From: DATFTE01 sp963840665
GTDB taxonomy: Bacteria > Acidobacteriota > Terriglobia > Terriglobales > Acidobacteriaceae
Direction of reading: 5' to 3'
DNA: 64,000 nt
NCBI GenBank assembly: GCA_963840665.1
Contig: CAWIZO010000010.1
Span: 793,819 to 857,818, forward strand
This document shows, in pieces, positions 42,987 through 54,861 of this stretch. The notes under the pieces are model-generated. The model was not told the DNA's origin, ran no database searches, and was given only the letters and a program-made list of their open reading frames with translations. Numbering within the stretch: the first letter of the stretch is position 1; every line of letters starts with the position of its first letter. Made by a program: the position numbers and the translations under genes.

Positions 42987-45758
42987 ATGTCTGAACGCTG
43001 GTCTACTCCCCGATTGTTGACGGCGCTGTTTGCGTTTCTGGTGGCATCGGCTGTTTATCTTTTCACCTTTCCGCAGCCCAACATCTTCTATGCGGTCGTT
43101 GTTCTGTTGCATGCCGTCGTTGGAGTGGCAGTTTCGTTGTGGCTGGCAATTCTGCTTTACCGTTTGCTGCGCCAGAGCACGGTCATCTCGCAAGTGGGAT
43201 GGATTTTGCTTTCGGCGGGGGCAATCCTCGGGTTGGTTCTGCTCAGGATTGGTACTCCTCGCTCCGATTGGAATTGGCTCTACGCGCACATCGTTCTGTC
43301 ATTAGCAGGTGTGGGAATTCTGTTTGCCGAGCGAACCGGAAAAAAACAAAGTTTCGCGAATTTGGCAAGGGTTGGCATTTGCTTGCTTGTCATTGCCGCG
43401 ATCGGCGCTGGGGCCTGGTATCTACGCAATTCGCGCTGGCAACAGCATGCCCGCATCAAGAACCCGATCATGCCTCCCGCTTCGATGGACGGTGAGGGCG
43501 ATGGCCCCAAGGGTCCGTTCTTTCCAAGTTCGGCGCAGGTGTACGGCGGGGAGAAAATTCCCAGCAAGTTCTTCATGGAGTCCGACTCGTGCAAGCGCTG
43601 CCACGAAGATATCTACAACCAGTGGTTCAGTTCGGCCCATCATTTTTCTTCGTTCAATAATCAGTGGTACCGGAAATCGATTGAGTACATGCAGGATACG
43701 GTGGGGACGCAGCCTTCAAAGTGGTGTGGAGGCTGTCATGATCCGGCTGTGCTCTACAGCGGATTGATGGACACTCCCATCAAGCAGATTGTGCATCGTC
43801 CCGAATCGCAAGCGGGACTAGGATGCATGATGTGCCACTCCATCGCTGACGTGAAGAGCACGATGGGGCAGGCGGATTTTTACCTTGAATACCCTGAGCT
43901 TCACGAACTGGCGGCGACGCAGAATCCAGTGGCGCGAGCGTTCCACGATTTCCTCGTGAAGCTGAACCCCGAGCCGCACCGCCGCGTATTCTTGAAGCCC
44001 TTCATGCGCGACCAGACGGCGGAGTTCTGTGCTAGTTGCCACAAAGTGCATCTCGATGTACCGGTGAATCACTATCGCTGGATTCGCGGCTTCAATGAAT
44101 ATGACAACTGGCAGGCCAGCGGCGTTTCCGGAGAAGGTGCGCGCTCGTTTTACTATCCGGCGAAACCTCAGCAGTGCGCGGATTGCCACATGCCGCTCAC
44201 TGCTTCCACAGACATGGGCAACGTCAAGGGGATGGTACACTCGCACCGTTTTCCGGCAGCCAACACGTCGCTGCCCACCGCGAATGAAGACGCCGCTCAA
44301 CTGAAGAGCACCGAAGATTTCCTGAAAGCTGGAATCCTGAGCGTCGATATCTTCGCACTTTCGCCAGCCGTTCCCTTGAAAGCAGCGGCTGCTAGCCAGA
44401 ACGATCTCTCAACAACGTTTGCGGTCGGTGAAGAGTCAGAATCAAAGATCACTCCGGCTGCGACGTCCGAAGCCCAACCCGTCACCGCTCCTCTGAATCG
44501 CGTGCAACCTGTCGTGAGGCGCGGCGATACCGTGCGTGTGGATGTAGTCGTTCGCACCAAAAAGATTGGCCACTTCTTTCCCGGAGGCACGGTCGATGCC
44601 TACGACACATGGCTCGAACTGAAAGCCACCGACGATAAGAACCGGACCATTTTCTGGAGTGGCATGGTCGAGGATGACGGGAAAGGCCCAGTAGAGAAAG
44701 GCGCGCATTTCTACCGGTCCTTGCAGATCGACGCTCACGGAAATCCCATCAACAAGCGCAACGCGTGGGCGACACGATCGGTGGTCTACGTTCACCTGAT
44801 CCCGCCGGGAGCGGCTGACACCGTACACTACCGTCTCCACATTCCCGATAGTGCCGGGGACAAGATCACCTTGCATGCGCGTTTGTGCTATCGCAAATTT
44901 TCCTGGTGGGGAACTCAGTTCTCGTTTGCGGGTGTGCCTGAGCCGGGAGACGTAAGCGCCGATTATGATGACCGGAAGTTTTCGTTCACCGGGAGTTTAA
45001 GCGGCGTTTCGGCGAAGCGGGAGCAAATTCCCGATCTCCCGATTGTTGCGCTCGCGGAAGACGAAGTCGCGTTACAGGTTGCGCCGCACTCGACGCCGGC
45101 GCCTCAGCCGGAACAGACTCTTCAGACGGCCGACTGGCAGCGCTGGAACGACTACGGCATCGGACTTCTGCTGCAAGGAGACTTGAAGGGTGCTCGCGCA
45201 GCCTTTGAAAAAATTACGGAGATGGACCCTGGCAATCCTGACGGCTGGGTGAATGTTGGCCGCGCGGCATTGCAAGAAGGGGACGTCGATCGCGCGCGTG
45301 TGGTGTTAGAGAAGGCGCTAGTCGTCAGTCCAGATCTGGCGCGGGCGCACTTCTTCTATGCTTCCGTTTTGCGTACGGACGGCAAGTACGACGAGGCTGC
45401 GGAGCACCTGCGAAGAGTCTTGAAGCAATATCCACAGCGATCGCGTGGTGCTCAATAGCCTCGGGCGGGTACTGTTCCTGCAACGCAAATATGCGGATGC
45501 GGTGAAAATGTTGAACTCGGTTCTGGAGATCGATCCCGAAGATCTGCAGGCGCATTACAACTTGATGCTTTGCTACAACGGCTTGGGGGACGAGAAGCAA
45601 GCGCATGAACATCAAATCCGTTATTTGCGCTTCAAAGCCGATGAGGCCTCGCAGGCGATTACTGGACCCTATCGCCAACTCAATCCCGAGGACAACAACG
45701 AGCGCCAGGCGGTGCACGAACATGTATCCGTTCCGCTAGCCGTTGCGGATTCCCGGCG

Positions 45759-45762
<4 letters not shown>
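42987..45762 (+). CDS. Membrane pentaheme cytochrome c with TPR tail, frameshifted
   Basis: About 920 aa when repaired. Four N-terminal transmembrane helices (LLTALFAFLVASAVYLF; IFYAVVVLLHAVVGVAVSLWLAILLYRLL) lead to a cytochrome c554-like domain with five CxxCH motifs: CKRCH, CGGCH, CMMCH, CASCH and CADCH. A beta-rich domain and several TPRs follow. Near 45440 the frame breaks; removing one C continues QDRVVLNSLGRVLFLQRKYADAV and two more TPR units, ending at 45762. Gene order with two CRTAC1-like genes downstream, the first starting at the overlapping ATGA, suggests one operon and a surface or periplasmic electron-transfer complex. Confidence 0.85.
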
Positions 45763-47496
<1,734 letters not shown>

Positions 47497-47500
47497 ATGC

Positions 47501-47542
47501 TTGTCATCCTTTCGCTGCCATGAGGATGACAATTTCGTTTTC
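47501..47542 (+). terminator. Probable rho-independent terminator
   Basis: A perfect 10-bp stem TTGTCATCCT / AGGATGACAA (47501-47510, 47523-47532), 4 nt after the stop, is followed by TTTCGTTTTC. The tail is interrupted, so termination may be partial and the next gene may still be read through. Confidence 0.65.
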
Positions 47543-47581
47543 TGTGCATTCGCACCCGCTCTGTGATTAACTTTCTTACAC

Positions 47582-50500
47582 ATGATTCAGCGCATCGGTA
47601 AAGTTCTGCTTGTCGCTGCCAGCCTTTTAGCCCTGTCGGCGCAGAAACCCGTCCCAAACAGCTCCGCTGATGCCGCACGGCTCAACAATCTTGGACTGGC
47701 GTACATGAACCAGCAGTTGTTCGACAAGGCGCTGAAAGAATTTCAGGATGCAGCCGCGCTCGATTCTAATTTGAGGATTGCCCACCTGAATCAAGGCGTC
47801 GCACTGCTAAATCTTGGCAAGGTCGACGCCGCCAAGCCGATTCTTGAAGATGCGGTGAAGCGCGATCCAAACGATCCGCATGCCTGGTACAACCTGGGAC
47901 TGCTGTACAAGAATTCCGATAGCGCGCAGGCCGCGGTGGATGCTTTTCGCAAGGTGACCGACATTGATGCCAACGATGCCGATAGCTGGTACTTCCTAGG
48001 CGCAGCGTATTCGCAGATGAGACAGTTTCCGCAGGCAATTGATGCGTTCCAGCACGCGCTGAAACTGAATCCGCTGCACGCTTCGGCGCAGTTTGGACTT
48101 TCCCGGGCGTATCAGCAATCTGGCGATCTGCCCAGCGCCCGAGAGCATCTCGTTCGCTTCCAGTACATCACGCAGAACAAGTTGGGGGCCGCAATCAGTC
48201 TGGCATATGGCGAGCAAGGCAAGTACTCGCTAGCGGAAGAGGTGGTAGGTGCGCAGGAGAAAGTCCCCGAGCAGATTAAAGTCACGTTTGTGGATGTGAC
48301 GGAGAAGGCCGGAATTAAGGCGAAAGGTATGCCGGCGGAGTTGACGCGAGCTTCGGTATTGTTCGGAACTGGAGCTTGCTTCTTGGATTACGACGGTGAC
48401 GGGAATCTCGATGTTTTTCTGGCTGACAATGGCGCGAAGGCCGGCCCCAGTCTTTATCGCAATATTGGCAACGGAAAATTCGAAGACTCTACCCGGAAAG
48501 CGGGTTTGGAGCGCTCCCTGTTCGTGAGCAGCTGTGCCGTAGGAGATTACGACAACGACGGGGCGACCGACCTCGTGCTAGTCGCCGCCGGAGGCTTGCT
48601 TCTTTTCCATAACGAGAAAAACGGCACGTTTAAGGACGTTACTGAGGCGGCGAAGTTGCAGATCGGTTTTTTCAACCCTCGCGACCCAGGACCCAAGGAT
48701 GTCTCGGTTAACTTCATTGATTACGATCACGATGGAGACATCGATCTCTTCGTTACTTCGGCTGCGTCTTCGTTGGCGCATTCGAAAGAGATTTGGTCGG
48801 AGAGACTGCCCGAGAGCTATGGGCAGATGTGGCGAAACAATGGCAACGGAACGTTTACAGCCGTAACGATGGCTGTCGGTTTGGGCCAAGAGGCCGACAC
48901 CATCGCTTCGATTGGAACTGACTATAATAATGACCGCGCGGTAGATCTTGCAGTCAGTGGGAGCACGCATCCAGAGATCTTCGAAAATCCCAGGGAAGGC
49001 CGCTTTTTGAAGAAGGAGTTTTGGCCCGACACCCTTCCCTCAATCGGGATTGCCGTCCTCGACTTCAACCACGATGGCTGGATGGACCTCGCTCTTACGC
49101 ACGGTGATGCTCCCGGGCTGACGCTGTGGCGCAATAATCAGGCGAAAAATTTCGAACAAGTAGCCCTGCCAATAAACAACTGGGTTCGCGCCTACGGCGT
49201 CGCCGCCTTCGACTATGACAACGACGGCTGGGTTGATCTTGTCGCCGTCGGCGAGACCAAAGAAGGTAAGGGCGAAATCCGTCTCTTCCGCAACCTTGGT
49301 CCGGATGGATTTAAAGACGTTACCGCCGACGTCGGCCTCGACAAGATTCAACTCAAAGAGCCTCGGGCAGTCATCACCGGTGACTACGACAACGATGGCG
49401 CCACCGATCTGCTCATCACTCAGCTTCACGGGCCGGCGATTCTGTTGCGCAACCAAGGCGGAAATCAGAATCACTGGTTGAAGCTTTCATTGAAAGGTCT
49501 GAACGATAACAAGAGCGCCATCGGAACCAAGATTGAAGTCTTCTCGGGCGCGAATCGTCAGAAGTTTGAAATCGCTGGGTCGTCAGGATATCTGGGCCAG
49601 AACTCCACCGACATTGTTGTGGGTCTTGGCCAAGCCAAGCAAGCCGATGTAGTGCGTATGCTCTGGCCGACCGGTGTTTTACAAGATGAAATCGAAGTGG
49701 CGGCCGATCAGGAAAAGAAGTATCTCGAGATCGATCGCCGCGGCAGTTCGTGTCCGACGCTCTTTGTTTGGGATGGCAAGCGTTACGAACTTGTCGACGA
49801 CATGCTAGGCGCCGGCGTCGTTGGCCATTGGGTAGGGCCGAATGAGCGCAACATTGCGCGTCCCACGGAATACATCAAGATCGATCGCAACGCTATCCGC
49901 GAGAAAGACGGCAAATTGAGTTTTCGTTTTATGGAGCCGCTGGAAGAGGCCGTCTATCTCGATCAAGTCCGGCTGCTGGCGGTCGATCATCCCGCCGGGC
50001 TTGATGTTTATCCCAACGAATATTTCGCCAGCAACCCGCCGTATCCACCCTTCAAAGTTGTGGTGAGTCAAGATGCCCGCCCGCCGGTTGCTGCACATGA
50101 TGAAGACGGACACGACGTGCTGCCCGATCTGCTGGCACATCGTTACTTCGGAGATTTCGAAGTGCTGCCGTTTCTTGGCTTCGCGAAAATGCATACCCTT
50201 GAACTCAACCTGGGAGAGCCCTATCGCGGCGGCCCACTGTGGCTGCTGATGCACGGAGAGGTGGAATACTTCTCAGCGAACAGTATGTACGCTGCCGATC
50301 AGGCGGGACTGAAGCCGATTGCCCCTTACGTGGAAGCCCTTTCGAACGGAAAGTGGACTCGCGTTGTGGACGATATGGGTTTCCCTGCCGGCGGAGCGCG
50401 TACCATCACAGCCGACCTGACGGGAAAGCTGCCGGAAAACACTCAACGCGTTCGTATCACAACGAACCTGCAAGTCTATTGGGACAGCATTCTGGTCGAT

Positions 50501-51034
50501 CGTGCCAGCCAGGATCAGACTCTGCGGCTGACGCCGGTGCCTCTCGCGAAAGCCGACCTGCGCTTCCACGGATTTCCTCTAAAGATCGAGAACCAGCCTC
50601 CGGGCAACGTGGAGTACATCTACGAAAAGGCCAGTGCTACCGGACCCTACACGCGTCCGGCGGGAAGCTACACGCGGTATGGAGATGTGTTGCCGCTAGT
50701 TTCTGGATTCGATGATCGGCTGGCGATATTCGGGTCGGGAGACGAAGTCGCGCTCGATTTCGATCCAACGAAACTGCCTGCGCTGCCCAAAGGCTGGACG
50801 CGCGATTATTTCTTTGTGGCGAATGGCTACGAGAAAGACATGGATTTCTATGCCTATCGCGGCGACCAAGTTGATCCCTTGCCGTTCCGCGCCATGGGCA
50901 CTTATCCCTATCCGAAAGGGAAGTCATATCCGCTGGATCCGATTCACCTGAACGATCTGCTGAATTACAACACGAGAAACATGTCGGGCCATGAGGCACG
51001 TGGCTTTGCCTTCGACTACGGCCCTGCCAGGTAA
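47582..51034 (+). CDS. Large secreted TPR / FG-GAP / ASPIC-UnbV protein
   Basis: 1150 aa. A signal peptide (VLLVAASLLALSAQ) is followed by four to five TPRs (about 30-220; ARLNNLGLAYMNQQLFDKALKEF). An FG-GAP propeller spans about 240-620 with calcium-loop motifs (DYDGDGNLDVFL, DYDNDGATDLVLV). An ASPIC/UnbV domain spans about 630-715 (SAIGTKIEVFSGANRQKFEIAGSSGYLG). The last 430 residues form a large C-terminal domain I do not recognise (GDYGD.LPLVSG-type strands, FRFMEPLEEAVYLDQVRLL). It shares domains with the preceding gene and looks like an expanded relative. Such fusions link protein scaffolding (TPR) to surface calcium propellers. No ribosome site is evident upstream of the ATG. Confidence 0.9.
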   Translation: MIQRIGKVLLVAASLLALSAQKPVPNSSADAARLNNLGLAYMNQQLFDKALKEFQDAAALDSNLRIAHLNQGVALLNLGKVDAAKPILEDAVKRDPNDPHAWYNLGLLYKNSDSAQAAVDAFRKVTDIDANDADSWYFLGAAYSQMRQFPQAIDAFQHALKLNPLHASAQFGLSRAYQQSGDLPSAREHLVRFQYITQNKLGAAISLAYGEQGKYSLAEEVVGAQEKVPEQIKVTFVDVTEKAGIKAKGMPAELTRASVLFGTGACFLDYDGDGNLDVFLADNGAKAGPSLYRNIGNGKFEDSTRKAGLERSLFVSSCAVGDYDNDGATDLVLVAAGGLLLFHNEKNGTFKDVTEAAKLQIGFFNPRDPGPKDVSVNFIDYDHDGDIDLFVTSAASSLAHSKEIWSERLPESYGQMWRNNGNGTFTAVTMAVGLGQEADTIASIGTDYNNDRAVDLAVSGSTHPEIFENPREGRFLKKEFWPDTLPSIGIAVLDFNHDGWMDLALTHGDAPGLTLWRNNQAKNFEQVALPINNWVRAYGVAAFDYDNDGWVDLVAVGETKEGKGEIRLFRNLGPDGFKDVTADVGLDKIQLKEPRAVITGDYDNDGATDLLITQLHGPAILLRNQGGNQNHWLKLSLKGLNDNKSAIGTKIEVFSGANRQKFEIAGSSGYLGQNSTDIVVGLGQAKQADVVRMLWPTGVLQDEIEVAADQEKKYLEIDRRGSSCPTLFVWDGKRYELVDDMLGAGVVGHWVGPNERNIARPTEYIKIDRNAIREKDGKLSFRFMEPLEEAVYLDQVRLLAVDHPAGLDVYPNEYFASNPPYPPFKVVVSQDARPPVAAHDEDGHDVLPDLLAHRYFGDFEVLPFLGFAKMHTLELNLGEPYRGGPLWLLMHGEVEYFSANSMYAADQAGLKPIAPYVEALSNGKWTRVVDDMGFPAGGARTITADLTGKLPENTQRVRITTNLQVYWDSILVDRASQDQTLRLTPVPLAKADLRFHGFPLKIENQPPGNVEYIYEKASATGPYTRPAGSYTRYGDVLPLVSGFDDRLAIFGSGDEVALDFDPTKLPALPKGWTRDYFFVANGYEKDMDFYAYRGDQVDPLPFRAMGTYPYPKGKSYPLDPIHLNDLLNYNTRNMSGHEARGFAFDYGPAR

Positions 51035-51040
51035 TGCAGA

Positions 51041-52099
51041 TCAATGGGCATCGCGGTTCATGCGGTCGACTTCCTCGGCCGTGATCATGTCGCCCAGGGC
51101 CACCAGGATTTTGCGCTCCCCCTGAAATGGGTCGCGGGCATGGGCGACCAGCATGTTGTCGAGCGTGGCAATGTCACCTTTCTGCCACTGGAAGCGAACA
51201 GCGTACTTCTCATAGGTCTCCCCGACATGTTCCATGACAGCGTCGGAGATCTCTGAGCCATCGCCGAAAGTGCACTGCCGGGGCAAATCTTCGCTACTCA
51301 TCATCGACATTAGAGATTTGCGGGTATCAGGATCGAGGCAGTAGACATGATGCAGTTGCACCTGGTTGAAGAAGATCTTTTCTTGGGTGACGTAGTGGCG
51401 TGCCACGGCGCGGCACTTCTGATAGAGCCTGAGGCTCTCGCCGCCGTGAGTCCACTCCCATTGCAGATGAGCTTGGTGGCAATGCCTTTCGACGATTGAT
51501 TTGTCGTCGGTGCGGAAGAATGTCTGCCATGGCACGTCGACGCCGGGAAGGAAGTTGCGGACATAGCGCAGCCCTTTCTCTTCGAACATATCCCGGACCT
51601 TTGGATCGAGTCCTTGATAGACCAGCCGGCAATCCACTACGGGCGAGCAGCCGCCCTCGCGCGCGACGGTCACGCAGAAGAAGTTGATCTTGCGGGGCCA
51701 ATTGGCGAAGTGCGAACTCTCCTGATGAAAGAGAATACTTTTGTCATCGGGATACCAAGTCGAGGTGTAGACCTTGCAGGCGACGTTTTCTCGCGGCAGA
51801 TCGCCGTAATCGGCGTAGAGCTCGCCGCAAATAGAGCCAGCAACTCTTTCGAAATCCTCCGCACTCTCCAGGCCGAAGCCACGGTAGAGAAATCCGCCAT
51901 GCTTGTAGAGCTTCTGCTCGAGTTCGGCGCGATGGTTGCGGACCCAATCGGCCAAGTCGACCTGGTCGGCGGCCGGTTCGAGTATCAAAGGCAAATCTTT
52001 GCCTTCGCCCAGAGTGCTCTCTTTGATAGGGCTGAATTGTGCAAGATTCACTGCGCTTCGGCGAACCGTACCTAAAGTCTTTCTTAAGGAATGTTCCAT
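51041..52099 (-). CDS. TauD/TfdA-family (SyrP-like) Fe(II)/2-oxoglutarate dioxygenase
   Basis: 352 aa from the ATG at 52099 (GAGGAGA 9 nt upstream; a TTG at 52144 is less likely). The double-stranded beta-helix iron site shows H125-Q-E127 (FHQESSHFANWP) and a distal His in MLVAHARDPFQGERKILVALG, with the 2-oxoglutarate Arg in the same segment. SyrP-like enzymes hydroxylate free or carrier-bound amino acids. There is no NRPS or carrier gene nearby, so the substrate is open. A CRP-like box lies 101 nt upstream. Confidence 0.92.
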   Translation of the reverse strand: MEHSLRKTLGTVRRSAVNLAQFSPIKESTLGEGKDLPLILEPAADQVDLADWVRNHRAELEQKLYKHGGFLYRGFGLESAEDFERVAGSICGELYADYGDLPRENVACKVYTSTWYPDDKSILFHQESSHFANWPRKINFFCVTVAREGGCSPVVDCRLVYQGLDPKVRDMFEEKGLRYVRNFLPGVDVPWQTFFRTDDKSIVERHCHQAHLQWEWTHGGESLRLYQKCRAVARHYVTQEKIFFNQVQLHHVYCLDPDTRKSLMSMMSSEDLPRQCTFGDGSEISDAVMEHVGETYEKYAVRFQWQKGDIATLDNMLVAHARDPFQGERKILVALGDMITAEEVDRMNRDAH

Positions 52100-52199
52100 G
52101 ACATCGTTCTCCTCATACAAGGTGGGTTTCCGGTTGGCGTTCAAGATCGGGAGCTTTGCGGGGAGACCACGAACATAACGGGCGGATTGCCCTTCGCGC

Positions 52200-52215
52200 T
52201 GTGACTGGCGTCACC
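52200..52215. promoter_or_regulatory. Possible CRP-type operator
   Basis: TGTGACTGGCGTCACC contains TGTGA-N6-TCACC, one mismatch from the CRP consensus, about 100 nt upstream of the dioxygenase start. Weaker than the 19969 site. Confidence 0.4.
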
Positions 52216-52550
52216 GAGGCGTGTGACCTCTTCGGCGCACGGTACTTTTGTGATCTGCTTGTGCAGGAATGTGCACAGGGTCACGCGATCAGCTGGGCGA
52301 ACTCCTTGATTTCGCTCCCTCCCGGTTTGGAAGGTCGCCTGCAATGGTCTTCATCACAAGTGCGCTTAACTTCCGACCGTTTTAGAGTTCACCCTTTTCG
52401 ATCAGGCAGCTATTGAGCGACCTTCGGTGTTCTAGGAGCAAGGACATCCCACAAAACTAGCCTTGCAAATGGCGAAGTGCCGCGAGTGAGAAATCTCGTG
52501 CGGCCGCGCCCGGCGCTAACCGGTTTCAACCAAAGAGGAGATGTTCTGTT
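52216..52550. other. Intergenic region without a recognised gene
   Basis: 335 bp between the dioxygenase and the lactonase-like gene. The lactonase ribosome site (AGAGGAG) lies at its right end. A GC-rich hairpin-like stretch (GAGTGAGAAATCTCG) occurs near 52490. I see no named riboswitch and no convincing ORF. Confidence 0.5.
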
Positions 52551-53771
52551 ATGAGCATGTCGCACAAAAACTCTCGGATCTCGTTCCGCCAGACTCTGAT
52601 GTTTTTTCTTTCGGCCCTGATCTTGACCGCAACGGCCTTTGCGCAAACTGGGCCTAACGTCGTTTACGTGGAAAGCAACGTTGGCAAGACCACGAGCAAA
52701 AATTCCATCTACGCCTATTCCAACAGCGCCGGAAAGCTGACCCAACTGAAAGGATCTCCTTTCCTCACTGGCGGAACTGGCGTATTCAGTTCGACACCCT
52801 CGATGGCTCCGGGATTCATGGCTGACCAGGAGATCGTCGTGAACGCGGCGGGAACGTTCTTGTATGCCGTGAACGGCCACTCCAACACCGTGACGACATT
52901 CACGATCAAGACTGACGGCACGCTCGCAGTGGCCAGCAGTGTCGCATCAAACGGTCAAGACCCGGTCAGTCTCGGACTCGCAGAGAACAGCGAAGCCGGC
53001 GAACAAATGACAGTGGTGAACCAGAACGCAGATCCTGGGCAGACCGGAGGCACTCCGAATCTCACGAGTTTTGATGTGAGTTCGGCGGGTGTGTTGACGA
53101 TGGTCAAGAATTCCACCATCGACTATCCAGCTGGTTCGGAGCCATCACAGGCATTGCCCAGCCCCAGCGGCAAGTTCGATTTTGTCACGCAATTCATGGG
53201 CGGCGGAGCATTCGGATCGTACGACGTCACCGCCGGTGGATTGTTGCTTCTGAACAATTCTCTGATTCCGACGAAGGGTACGAACTTCCTGGGCGTGGCG
53301 GCCCATCCGAAGCTCCGAGCGATTTATGTCGGCTTACCAGACGTCAACATGATCGGCACTTACACCTATAGCACAGCGGGTATATTGGCTTTCAGCCGTC
53401 TGACCGTCAATCCCGGTTTGCAAGTAGGTTGGTTGACGACCAATACCAAAGGCACAGTGCTCTATACCGCCGAGCCGAGTTCCAACAGCGTGACTGTCTA
53501 CATGATCAGCGCAGCCAACTTCATAAAGCCTAAGCAATTGCAGCATCTGACACTGATGCCCGGAGGCGAGGCGACTAACCTCAAACTCGATCCGACGGGA
53601 GCGTTTCTCTATGTTCTGGGATTGAACAATCCGCCTGGAGGCGTGGGGAACTTCCTGCACGTACTCAATGTCAGCGCGACGGACGGGACATTGACCGAGA
53701 CGCTTGCGCCCGTCTCTATCCCGGTGGCTTCGGGAGAAATTCCGATGGGTCTGGCCGTGGCGTTGAAGTAA
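52551..53771 (+). CDS. Secreted lactonase-like 7-bladed beta-propeller protein
   Basis: 406 aa. The N-terminus (RQTLMFFLSALILTATAFAQ) is a signal peptide. The rest repeats blades such as EIVVNAAGTFLYAVNGHSNTVTTFTIKTDG and LKLDPTGAFLYVLGLNN, as in lactonase/YVTN-type propellers. The metal-binding residues of 6-phosphogluconolactonase are not recognisable, so enzymatic activity is uncertain. A clean terminator follows. Confidence 0.88.
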   Translation: MSMSHKNSRISFRQTLMFFLSALILTATAFAQTGPNVVYVESNVGKTTSKNSIYAYSNSAGKLTQLKGSPFLTGGTGVFSSTPSMAPGFMADQEIVVNAAGTFLYAVNGHSNTVTTFTIKTDGTLAVASSVASNGQDPVSLGLAENSEAGEQMTVVNQNADPGQTGGTPNLTSFDVSSAGVLTMVKNSTIDYPAGSEPSQALPSPSGKFDFVTQFMGGGAFGSYDVTAGGLLLLNNSLIPTKGTNFLGVAAHPKLRAIYVGLPDVNMIGTYTYSTAGILAFSRLTVNPGLQVGWLTTNTKGTVLYTAEPSSNSVTVYMISAANFIKPKQLQHLTLMPGGEATNLKLDPTGAFLYVLGLNNPPGGVGNFLHVLNVSATDGTLTETLAPVSIPVASGEIPMGLAVALK

Positions 53772-53796
53772 TAGGGAAAACGAGAGGTGAACTTCC

Positions 53797-53830
53797 AAAG
53801 CGCCTTGCACATCCTGCAGGGCGCTTTTTC
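53797..53830 (+). terminator. Rho-independent terminator
   Basis: A perfect 8-bp stem AAAGCGCC / GGCGCTTT (53797-53804, 53820-53827) is followed by TTC after five Ts in all, 25 nt past the lactonase-like stop. Confidence 0.8.
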
Positions 53831-53861
53831 TTGGAGCCTGAACGCAGCGGTGAAGTCCGCG

Positions 53862-53966
53862 TTATGCATTGGGATGATGATGGAGGTAAATAAGCAGCCA
53901 GTGGGCAAGAAAGCCAATGAGGAACCAGAATCCCGCTTCCAGTATTCGCTTGAATTGAGGTGTCAT
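53862..53966 (-). CDS. Predicted 34-aa membrane microprotein
   Basis: ATG at 53966 and TAA at 53862-53864 encode MTPQFKRILEAGFWF, then LIGFLAHWLLIYLHHHPNA. A short amphipathic start, one transmembrane helix and a His-rich tail are visible. There is only a weak GGA-type ribosome site. It lies in the gap after the terminator, downstream of the nuclease gene on the same strand. Too short for any family match by eye. Confidence 0.45.
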   Translation of the reverse strand: MTPQFKRILEAGFWFLIGFLAHWLLIYLHHHPNA

Positions 53967-54008
53967 GATAATCCAATCATAGCGTTGATTCGGCACCGCG
54001 GGCCCTGA

Positions 54009-54839
54009 TTACGGGCGGAGATCGGGCCGGATGATCCCATATTTCACGGCCAGGAATCGCTGAAGCGTTCGCGGCAGAAGTCCGGCCAGTTCCTGCCAGG
54101 TAAGCAATTGCAAGCGGCAGCGGAGATCGCAACTTCTCACGGTCCGCATCACGGCGTACCAATTCTCAATGAGATCTCGGCGCCTGACGTCACATAATAC
54201 ACAGAACGATCCACCGGTCGAATTCGCGGCTAAAACTCCGCGGATCAACTGATAACCGGTCACCCGGTCGCGGTTCCTCGTCCACATCGTGCAATCGAAA
54301 ACTTCGTCGAGGTAAAGATAGCGTTCCAGAAGGCGGACAGGCGCGCTCTGAAAATTGCTTTCGGTCAGTTTCGCTTCCACCAGCAAGCCGCCGAGTTTCA
54401 TGTCAATTTCGGTGCGATCGACGTTTCCGTTGCGCAGAGAGATACGCGGTTTGAATCCGAACTGTGGGGTGTGCCCGGGGCGAACGCCGAGCATGGCGCA
54501 GAGCTCTTTGTTTTTCATGACACGGCTGTAGCAGAAGACGTTCATGAGCAGAGCGTCGGAACTGGTGGCGGAATCTAACTCTCGCCAGCGACGGCTCACG
54601 CTCGATGAGGCTTTCGGGCCGGAAGTGTGCACTTTGGCGAGACGGCGCAACCACGGCGGATTGGCACAGATATTGCGATAAGAGATTGGATGAAAATTTC
54701 CGTGCCCGCGATCGTGGGTGGGACTGAAGATGACGCTGGGCGCTTCGCCGAGCGTGAAGTAGTGGGCCGACGAACTGTCGGCCGCAATTTGTTGAGCCCT
54801 TGCGCTTAGCTCGCGTCGCAGCGCAATTGCAGAAGCCAT
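54009..54839 (-). CDS. Putative PD-(D/E)XK nuclease-like protein
   Basis: 276 aa, soluble. The central segment RTEIDMKLGGLLVEAKLTESNF has the spacing of a restriction-endonuclease active site: an acidic pair (E-x-D), then E-x-K after a short strand. Flanking helices (ALLMNVFCYSRVMKNKELCAMLG) are consistent with that fold. I recall similar proteins being called PGN_0703-type putative restriction endonucleases. No methyltransferase is adjacent. A 73-aa gene lies 22 nt upstream in the same operon. Confidence 0.65.
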   Translation of the reverse strand: MASAIALRRELSARAQQIAADSSSAHYFTLGEAPSVIFSPTHDRGHGNFHPISYRNICANPPWLRRLAKVHTSGPKASSSVSRRWRELDSATSSDALLMNVFCYSRVMKNKELCAMLGVRPGHTPQFGFKPRISLRNGNVDRTEIDMKLGGLLVEAKLTESNFQSAPVRLLERYLYLDEVFDCTMWTRNRDRVTGYQLIRGVLAANSTGGSFCVLCDVRRRDLIENWYAVMRTVRSCDLRCRLQLLTWQELAGLLPRTLQRFLAVKYGIIRPDLRP

Positions 54840-54861
54840 CGTAAGACCTCGGAGAGAGAAT

